Source: Gyrodactylus bullatarudis
Lineage: Eukaryota > Platyhelminthes > Monogenea > Gyrodactylidea > Gyrodactylidae
DNA: 64,000 nucleotides
Reading direction: 5' to 3'
Assembly (NCBI GenBank): GCA_012064415.1
Contig: SSNU01000144.1
Location: 609,084-673,083, forward strand
Translations under genes and position numbers: made by a program
Part shown: positions 56,901 to 64,000 of the stretch, piece by piece
How the letters are laid out: each line of letters opens with the position of its first letter
Numbering within the stretch: position 1 is the stretch's first letter
The notes under the pieces: generated by a model
Seen by the model: the letters and a program-made list of their open reading frames with translations, nothing else
Told to the model about the DNA's origin: nothing
Database searches by the model: none

Positions 56901-59900
56901 GATCTGAATTACTCTACTTTTTTTCTCTAAAGGACTTGTATTAAATATTCTTCGGTAATTTGTTAACCATTCGAAGCTTGACTGAGATATTTGCTATCTA
57001 TAGATTTTAATTTGGATCAAAAAAGGCATTTTTAATTCTCACATTTAAGCAAGTATAGAGGAAAAACAAGTGAAAATTGTTGTTTGATTAAGGAATATTA
57101 AGGGAAATTATTTCTTAATCAACATTCAAGGCAATTTATCAAAGAATAAAACGACTGTCAAGATCCCCAAGGGATTTCTTTAACATTTCCCTTTCAACTT
57201 TTTGTGACTAGAAAAAGAATAATCGATAGATATTCGATAATTTTATGCAGTTTCTATTTTTATCTCATTTTGAAAACTTAATTTTCCCCCTAACTACTAC
57301 ATAGACAAAAGTAATCTGTAAGATCAAAATTAAATTTGACGCCAATCAATTTTCAGACAGCCAGCTCTTTTATTTTCAGTCCTTATTGTTAATAACTTTC
57401 AAGTTAACTATCATTATCCTCTGTTTATCATGGGAAACAAAACTCACACCAACAAGAATGAATTCAGACCAAAGATCAACTTCCATATGAAGGCAGCCAG
57501 AATAAAGTAATTCAATAGGATTCCGACATAATAACATCCCCTGAGGAATTGGTCGAGGAGGGATACATGAGGAGCGAATAATATAGTAACTGCAAATATG
57601 AGTAGACAAATGGCAATGTTGAATTGGTCCAGACGAAACTCCTCGCTAGAAATAGTTTAAAATTTAATTTTAATTTTAAAACAGATTATGTATAAAAATA
57701 TCAGTGGAACGGAGGCAGAGTTCAAACCAGATTACAATGAAATCAAATATCAAGACATTACTCAATTCTTTTGGCAGTTCTAAGAACTTGGAGTATCATA
57801 CCACTCTAATAAGCTAAAGGGATATGGATAGAGATCAACTAAGAAATAATAATATCATTAATTTAGATTGATATTCAAGGAGTGGATTCTCATAAAAAAT
57901 CACCAAGTTCATTGATTGAGTTATTGGCCATTTAGGCTAGTTTTCAACTTTTTATCCCATACCAGACATGAAATGAATGAATAGAGGATCAATTTAGATT
58001 TCGTGCATTTGTAAAATGAAGAAACTCACATGTAGAATAATAGAAGGATGAATATCGTTAGGGCTATGATCGTTATTGTTATACAAACGTAGTTGATTAT
58101 TGACAAAATTCCAACATTCGATGTGCCCTGCAGGGTGTAATATAGATTTAATTCTTTTAAATACCATCTGAGAAGTCTCTTTTATGTTTCAGTTAGAACA
58201 CTACATTAATTAACTAAAAACTTCCCTCTACAATATAGTCGAATGGAATCATATTTTACCCAATAAACTGATGGCACTTTTGAGTCGTGTAATCAAAAAT
58301 ATCCATTTATATTCACAGACTTTGAGACTTTCTTTCGTTTATCACCAGAGTAATCTGTAGCTGTTTGACAACAAACATTTACATTAGAGAGAGAGAGAGA
58401 GAGTAGAGGGACTATAGTTTTTTTCAGTGAATAACTTGTATAAAAGAGGAGATTGTAGAATGGGGAAATTCATTGTTGAAAATGGCTGATATGTAATTCA
58501 GAATGATATGAATGAATGAGAGATTATCGGAAATTTTCAGTTAATCAATCAATTTTGGAAAGAAGGGATAAGGAAAATTGAGAAGAGAGGAAATTGTACC
58601 AATAAATTGTGAAGCTAAATTGATATATTTCTTGTCTGTTAAGGCCTTTCCTCCTATGTTTTTCTAGGGAAAACAGAGAGAGAGAGAGATTCTGGATTCT
58701 AGTAATACAATAACACAATGTACTACTCTCTTGTTACTAATAACATGATAATTAAAAGTCGAAATATTATTATCATGTGTGATGCCTATGCAATGCATTA
58801 TCACAAGAGATTAGAGAGCCATACTGCCCATTTATTTAGTAAAAGTTGACTCCTACTTTTATGTGTAAGTAAAGCTACAATCATTAACAGTATCATTAAC
58901 TGTTTTAAATCGTCGAAATCGATAAAATTTTTGAGCTCAAAAGTTGAAAAAGTCAAAATTCGAAAAACGGTTTAATTTTGGTCAGATTGAATTTTTTTCA
59001 GAAATTTTTAAAAATTTTGTTAACTTTGGCTCATTCTATCATGGAATTTCAAAGGCAATTTGTAAAATAGATGTATACATAAATATTTTACACAAAAATT
59101 AATAAGATTTCAAAAATGGCTATGCAAAACACTTAACCCCTTCGATCCCAGAGGTCATATAAGACCTCTAAATCAACAGTTTTAGGCGATTGCTGCATTT
59201 TAACGGGTTCAAAGGGGTTAAGTAAAGGACCAGTTTGAGTGTAAAGTATAAAGAACTCAATGTGCATTTCAAAAGACTTCAAAATATGTGAAAATATAAC
59301 AGGTTTACCCAGTTCGTAGAAATTCTAGAAAACAAAATGGGCTATAGTAATATGCTGGGCAAATATTAATGCATATTCATACAGAGATGTGATGCCCATA
59401 AATAGTTTTGAAATCAATATTCAACTTTATTCTTGTAGAAACTTCAAGTAAAGAAATTGGCATTAATGCATATATCTGCGTTAGTTTATTAACCAAGCAT
59501 CGTGAAACTCATTAAATTTACCTAGTTTTTTACAAAGAAAAGCAGTACCCTTATACGACTTTAAAATTTCTCAAAAATGGGTTATGAAAGTCTGTTTAGA
59601 TCAATGTAATCGGATGTAATAGATAATTAAGAGGAATTTAATCTCTTGAACCCTCATATGGAGAGCTAAAATGTCTAAATTTAAATATTTTTATTCTATT
59701 CTCACTATTACTATTCACTAAGTAGATATAAAGATAGATGGAATAAAAATTACTAGGATATAAAGTAGAGAGGATTAACTATAAAGTCTCAGCTAAATGT
59801 GAAGAGAGATAATTATTAACTCGTACATATGATGCATTGCATATTGTATTTGCTAAAAGAGATTGATAAAATATTTATTCTCCATCCCAAGTCTACAATT

Positions 59901-62231
59901 GAAAAAAGTTACAATTCGGAATTTCGATACTTGAGAATAAAAAGTATGTCTACAAAATGTTATCATGCTTCTAATTCCGTTGATAGAGAAAGGAAAAGTT
60001 TATTTGGAAAATCCACAGTGTCTACTTACTTGTAAGTCCTTATTGACGAGAAAGATGATGCCAATGACCATGGGACGATGAGAGGATATCTTGCAGTTGC
60101 ACTGAATTTCAGATTCACTAACCACAAAGACACTACACCGTTTTGAGCTATGGGATGACGAGAAAAAACTATTATTATTCTTATTCCAAAACACAATACA
60201 TGCATAGTATGTCAATATACTAGTCGATAATTTTTTGATTCTGTACTCATAATTGCATGAGGAAAATGATTATTATAGCGATATAAGTTATATTTCGTCG
60301 GGTCTCTTCAGACTATACCCAGGTAAAAAGGTTGGAGGAAAAATAGGCGGGAATTGAAAAGATTCGTAAACTAACTCCATCCCCTGTTTCTTAGACGTGG
60401 AATACGATAAATTCAATCCATGGAAGAGCTCAAAATTCGCATTGAGATAGTATTCAATGAATACAATTTTATTAGAATTTAAAAATCTATGAAAAACTAT
60501 TAGGATCATCTACATACTACGGTTACTAAAAATCTTTCAGTTTTATACAAAAACTCTGGAGATGACAGCATAGATGTTTGGGTAGATGTAAAATTCTTTA
60601 TCAATCAATAGAAATAAATCTGTGTTCAGAAAAATTATTTCTATAATCTTCGATTACCTTGGCCTATGTGAGCTTTTACACCTTTATCTCCATTTACGCT
60701 ATTTATTCGAGAGAGTTTTGGTGTTTTTTTCAGCTTACATTTATCATTAACTTTTCATTATTTAACTTTTATCATTTTTTAAGTGAAACAACTGATGTTT
60801 CTTTAAGAAATGTACATTTAGTGCTTAATTCATCATTTTGTAAGCGGGATAGAGCCTGAAGTGATCACCATGATCGTTTCTCTCAATTTTATGAGTTGTA
60901 ATCGAATAATAATACAGTATTAACAGATTACTCAAATTAATTTAACAGAAATACTGATACAATATCGCTGATACAATCATACTACTAGAGTACGGGTGTT
61001 GCGAGTAAACAAAATTCTCATATTCTCTCATGACCGCAAGAGAGTTTTACTACCCATTTTACTTGCTTTAGATAAAAATAAAAAAAAACAGAAACTAAAC
61101 AAGGTAGACAGAGAGGTTGACAACTATCTAATTAGTGATAAAGTAGAGTTATTAATAAACAAGGTCGAGGGATTAATGACCCCAATTTTATATGCATTTT
61201 CCAATTTATATGGATGAGAGAGATGGAAAATACCGATATGGGAAAATATCATGGGATTTCAATCTATGCCTCCATCGTTGGAAGTTTTCCCTGGCGTTGT
61301 TGAAGTTTGTCTTATTTCGAAGAAATAAAGCAAATAAATCATCTTTCAATTCGCTTCTCCAACAAAAGGAACAAATATATATGATTGAAATCTTGGGCAA
61401 ATATCTCTCATACGCATACATGAAATGACTATTCCAAAGTACTACAGATTGATTCCAAAATTCTACACCCCATATGAATATATGTGAATTTTTTCTTTCT
61501 AGTGAAAGAGAGAACAAACAAAACTGGTACCTGCACATAAATCTGACCTAAGGAGGAGGACACTCTCTGACCCAAAATAAGGGGTAAATAAAATCTTTGC
61601 ATATTTACCAAGGTACTACTACTGTAGGCCTAATTCTTTATATATTAGACTATTAAATAAAAGCTGATTGTGATCTTGCTTTTATTGTCAACCCTTCTCC
61701 TTGCATAGTGGGGATACATCCAGAGAATATTTTACAGAGTAGGCAGAGTCATCCTTTGCCCACCCCCTAATATAAAGTTTTTATTTTGATTATAAAATTC
61801 TTTTTCAGTCAACCAAACACCATGCTTTTTTGAAGGGTTGCCCATTCACATTTCTAAAATAAGAAAGATTAAAAATCATTTCCCCGTACATTTTAAAAGC
61901 AAGGATACAATTTCAATTTAAATGCACAAAATTCATGGATGCAAACAAATGCGAAAACCGACAACACATCAACAGAGGAGGGTGAAAAAAGAACCCTGGA
62001 GAAATTATAAATTATTCTTTCAGAGTATGATTTCTCACATGTAATGCACAAATATACAGATAATATAGAGGAATATACATATAGTTATTAAACTAACTCT
62101 GGCAACCTTTAATTAGAGAGTAGAATATATATCATAAGATTTCAGGGTGACGAAATGATGAAAATTTGATAAACTCACGATATTTCGTTGAACTCGTATT
62201 TTTGGCAAATCGCATTATTGACATTTTGTTG
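50945..62231 (-). CDS. Adhesion-class (GAIN/GPS) G-protein-coupled receptor, 5' end uncertain
   Basis: Phase-consistent exons: 62179-62231, 60319-60486, 60030-60240, 58030-58127, 57448-57645, 55919-56101, 55409-55555, 52027-52463 and 50945-51279. The GAIN/GPS part (60.0-60.5 kb) has IVFIEYYLNANFELFHG, YYACIVFWNK, CSVFVVSESEIQCNC. TM1 is GILSIINYVCITITIIALTI. TM2-3 is FNIAICLLIFAVTILF plus GCYYVGILLNYFILAAFIWK. TM4 is WYLPLCILGYGLPIVIIYLW with the class motif GxGLP. TM5 begins CIGPREN. TM6-7 are in 52027-52463, followed by a long Asn/Ser-rich tail. The canonical cleavage triplet HLT after CxCN is replaced (CNCKISSH), so self-cleavage is doubtful. An upstream mini-exon (62634-62669) and the true N-terminus, probably beyond 64 kb, are unresolved. 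Confidence 0.82.
51280..52026 (-). other. GPCR intron before last exon
   Basis: 747 nt, AT-rich. I see nothing beyond splice signals (GTGAGC donor, TTGTTAG acceptor). Confidence 0.5.
52550..53020. repeat. Foldback family, decayed copy 4
   Basis: The right end, read on the minus strand, AAGTTTAGAATTTATTATTTTT resembles the family end AAGTTGGGAATCTATGATTTTT. The segment ATCCTCGAAATCGATAAAAA (52786-52805) is shared with the relic near 58.9 kb. The boundaries are approximate. Confidence 0.45.
55006..55248 (+). CDS. Astacin metalloprotease C-terminal-like fragment / small ORF
   Basis: An 80-codon frame within a GPCR intron, opposite strand. Residues FGQKRRLGPGDLDRLNYAC closely resemble the end of astacin-family catalytic domains (GQR..LS..D...LN..Y.C). 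They are followed by a basic tail and an ECWNRYC end. The upstream 18 residues are hydrophobic (VYIVLNYLLLIIIITF) and could be either a chance signal peptide or intron sequence before an exon starting near 55069. No HExxH zinc-binding helix is found nearby. It is therefore a pseudogene fragment, a last exon whose partners are lost, or a reused secreted mini-protein. Confidence 0.35.
   Translation: MQVYIVLNYLLLIIIITFGQKRRLGPGDLDRLNYACRQNGKIRMRTGKNESNKHRIKMEIRQMGNFSFSNTYKECWNRYC
56102..57447 (-). other. GPCR intron (TM3 to TM4)
   Basis: 1.3 kb, AT-rich, with no supported feature. Open frames at 56164-56447 lack splice support. Confidence 0.45.
58385..58403 (+). repeat. (GA)n microsatellite
   Basis: About nine uninterrupted GA units within the GPCR intron. 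Similar shorter GA/TC tracts recur across the window (near 18475, 26420, 31280, 41205, 54535 and 58680). Confidence 0.8.
58895..59095. repeat. Foldback family, decayed copy 5
   Basis: AATCGTCGAAATCGATAAAA...AAAGTTGAAAAAGTC...TTTAATTTTGGTCAGATTG parallels 52785-52880 over about 150 bp. No clear ends remain. Confidence 0.45.
59137..59217. mobile_element. Miniature TTAA MITE, copy D (81 bp)
   Basis: TTAA (59133-59136) and TTAA (59218-59221) flank inverted ends CCCCTTCGATCCC and GGGTTCAAAGGGG. The internal AGGCGATTGC is shared with copy A. A small internal palindrome (GAGGTCATATAAGACCTC) forms a hairpin. This is the smallest family member seen. Confidence 0.7.
60487..62178 (-). other. GPCR intron (upstream of GAIN exon)
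   Basis: 1.7 kb with no supported feature. Opposed open frames at 60659-61611 are regarded as chance. Confidence 0.4.
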
Positions 62232-64000
62232 CTGGAATAACGATGGAAAAGAGGGGGATTAGTTGATCAAAATTTTATAGACATATGGCAAAAATTATTA
62301 TTAATTGAGAATAGCGTGTTATCCTCCTCGCGAATAGGAGAGTAGAAGCATCATTTGCAGCTTTATTTATCTTAGTAAACACAAGTAACATGAGAAAAAA
62401 TATATGGATGCAGGAAGATAACAAGTGAGAATAAATCTTGAGAGATGCCGAAGTTCACGAAAGAGAAAGATGGACAGTCCAAAGTACATTCTATAGTGAA
62501 TAACACATCGAATTAAAAGGAAATAGAAGTGTAGATTGATGAAATACCCATGACTGAGTTCATTCAAAGTAATTTAAGCTAGCTAAAAACTCCTTTCAAA
62601 AAAAGATGAGTCCAGAAAGAGGCTAATACTTACAGAGGAGTATCGAGGGAAAAAGAGATTCTCGGTCATGACAATAAAAGTATAACGAAGCAACAAGAAA
62701 AAAAGTGAAGAAACTTCCCCAAGGGAATGAAATCTGCGGAGTTTCACTTTTTTTAATCTCTCGACATAAAGGGAGAATCGGTGGTAATCACTTTTTTACA
62801 TATCAATTCTCCCCGATAACTTGTTATCCCGTTTAAATATGAGGGAAGGGTAGAATTGTTTCAATTCCATCTCCCCCTTCAACTCTCAATAGACTAATTG
62901 ACATAAATTGAACGAGAAAAAAATGATGCTTTCGACGAAATTTCCAATTCCATGAATGATCAATCAAACTCGCCTATGAGACAGATTCAATCTCGACAGT
63001 ATTTACACTTGGTAATGTAGTCACAAGTTAATGCCTAACCAAACATGCGAAATTAAATAAATAGTCTCTCTAGCATTTACTCAAGAAAGAGATTTATTTC
63101 TTTAAAATTTATTAATTTATTCCCAGCCAACAAAATACAAAAACATAATTTGAAATGAAAAATGCATCAAAATCAGAAGCGATTAGGCAATACTCTCCCC
63201 AAATGCATTTAATTAGATGTTGTTTACTTTTACTCCAACATTGGAGAAAGAAAAAAATTATGATTTTTGTCATTTCTTCGATTCTCTCTGGTTTAAATGG
63301 TAAGAGTCAACAAGGACTCTCACATAAGAACAAAAGTGAGTGACTAAGTGAGTGCTTTTTATTTGATTTCATTATTATGTTTTACAAAGAGTATGTAATT
63401 CTATCTATCTGTGGAACTTTACAATATATACAATTCCATGAGAGAAAACGTGTACTTGAATAATGATGCATACATCAAAAAAAATCTTTGTTTGAGTAGT
63501 GGTAAAAGATGAACGGTATTCTCAGATTTGTACTTGAAAAGATAATGATTCTATTTTATGGGCATGGTCGGCTAGAAAACTCGATTCAAGCTTGATAGAG
63601 CATCTGATACTACTATGCCTATTTCTAATTTAACGTAGTCTCTTTTTCCTGATGGCAATAGACAAATTTTAATAAAATCAGAATAGTAATAACACTTTGA
63701 CGTCCGAGGTCCAAATAATAAACATGAAAATTTCTGTAGATATTAAGGTCCTATAACTAAAAGTGTAACACCATTGAATCTTGACGAAAAAAGTTGGAGC
63801 AAAAGGTATTTAATTAGAATTAACTAAATTTACCTTATTCATCAAGACTCTTGGAATTATTTGTGCGGTTGCTTAAGAGTAGATAGTGGTAAATGTAAAT
63901 TTTTATAAAAAGGCTTCCAGATGATTAATTTTTTTATGTATAATTAATTTTGATTCCGTGTATATATTCAATTTCCGTAGTCATTAAATAGACTCAAACC
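62232..64000 (-). other. Region upstream of the first recognisable GPCR exon
   Basis: A possible mini-exon lies at 62634-62669 (minus; reads NLFFPRYSS before a GTAAGT donor, phase 0, which fits exon 62179-62231). I found no signal-peptide exon, so the receptor's N-terminus probably lies outside the window. Otherwise AT-rich with nothing supportable. Confidence 0.3.

Larger units (their letters stand above)
58128..60029 (-). other. GPCR intron (GPS to TM1)
   Basis: 1.9 kb containing a (GA)n microsatellite at about 58385-58403, a foldback relic at about 58.9-59.1 kb and a short TTAA MITE at 59137-59217. No coding signal is seen. Confidence 0.5.

Noticed and set aside
60659..61611. Opposed open frames inside the GPCR intron
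   Set aside because: They overlap each other on both strands, lack motifs and lie in a region of simple composition.
1..64000. tRNA, rRNA or CRISPR features
   Set aside because: I scanned by eye for B-box-like GGTTCRA patterns and regularly spaced direct repeats and found none convincing. GA/TC microsatellites are the only regular repeats.

Overview
The window is nuclear DNA of an animal. It is AT-rich and intron-containing, and its conserved genes are typical of bilaterians: a histone H4K20 methyltransferase, an AF9/ENL YEATS protein, Hikeshi, PP1 inhibitor-3, a p50RhoGAP relative, an SHB-type SH2 adaptor, an adhesion-class GPCR and alpha-TTP-like CRAL-TRIO proteins. Protein content alone does not fix the species. 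An arthropod, possibly an acariform mite, is my guess and nothing more. The most unusual genomic trait is intron size. Many introns in conserved genes are only 24-38 nt long, yet gene deserts of several kb are also present.

Layout. At 1-3783 (+) lies the 3' half of a secreted protein with a C-terminal NTR (netrin C345C-like) domain. PPP1R11 (3915-4245, -) and a 763-residue FLYWCH-like/C2H2 zinc-finger gene (4395-6686, +) share a 149-bp divergent promoter. From 7 to 22 kb is a sparse accessory region: two single-domain CRAL-TRIO genes (8983-9936 and 19209-20191), a four-exon 60-codon candidate gene (11710-12148), and two paralogous tiny secreted peptides on the minus strand (12377-12544 and 13693-13908). 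From 22.9 to 40.9 kb (-) an SHB-like adaptor is spread over eight exons. Its introns hold a nearly intact CGGBP1-type hAT transposon (37058-38879) and a hAT MITE (32707-33240). From 41.3 to 50.3 kb is a dense housekeeping cluster: an unknown 132-residue protein (-), KMT5/Suv4-20 (+), Hikeshi (-), a p50RhoGAP-like gene with a degenerate GAP domain (-), and AF9/ENL (+). From 50.9 kb to at least 62.2 kb (-) is a GAIN/GPS adhesion GPCR. An astacin-like C-terminal fragment sits in one of its introns on the opposite strand.

Repeats are mostly DNA-transposon derivatives: a piggyBac-like TTAA-flanked MITE family (four copies), a long foldback family (five copies of varying decay), and the two hAT elements. 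No tRNA, rRNA or CRISPR array was recognised.

In the 41-50 kb cluster, two of three chromatin or signalling pairs are head-to-head with intergenic spacers of 160-192 bp. Hikeshi lies only 117 bp downstream of the RhoGAP-like gene on the same strand. All gene models were built by hand from reading frames, splice-site consensus and codon phase. They have not been checked against transcripts.
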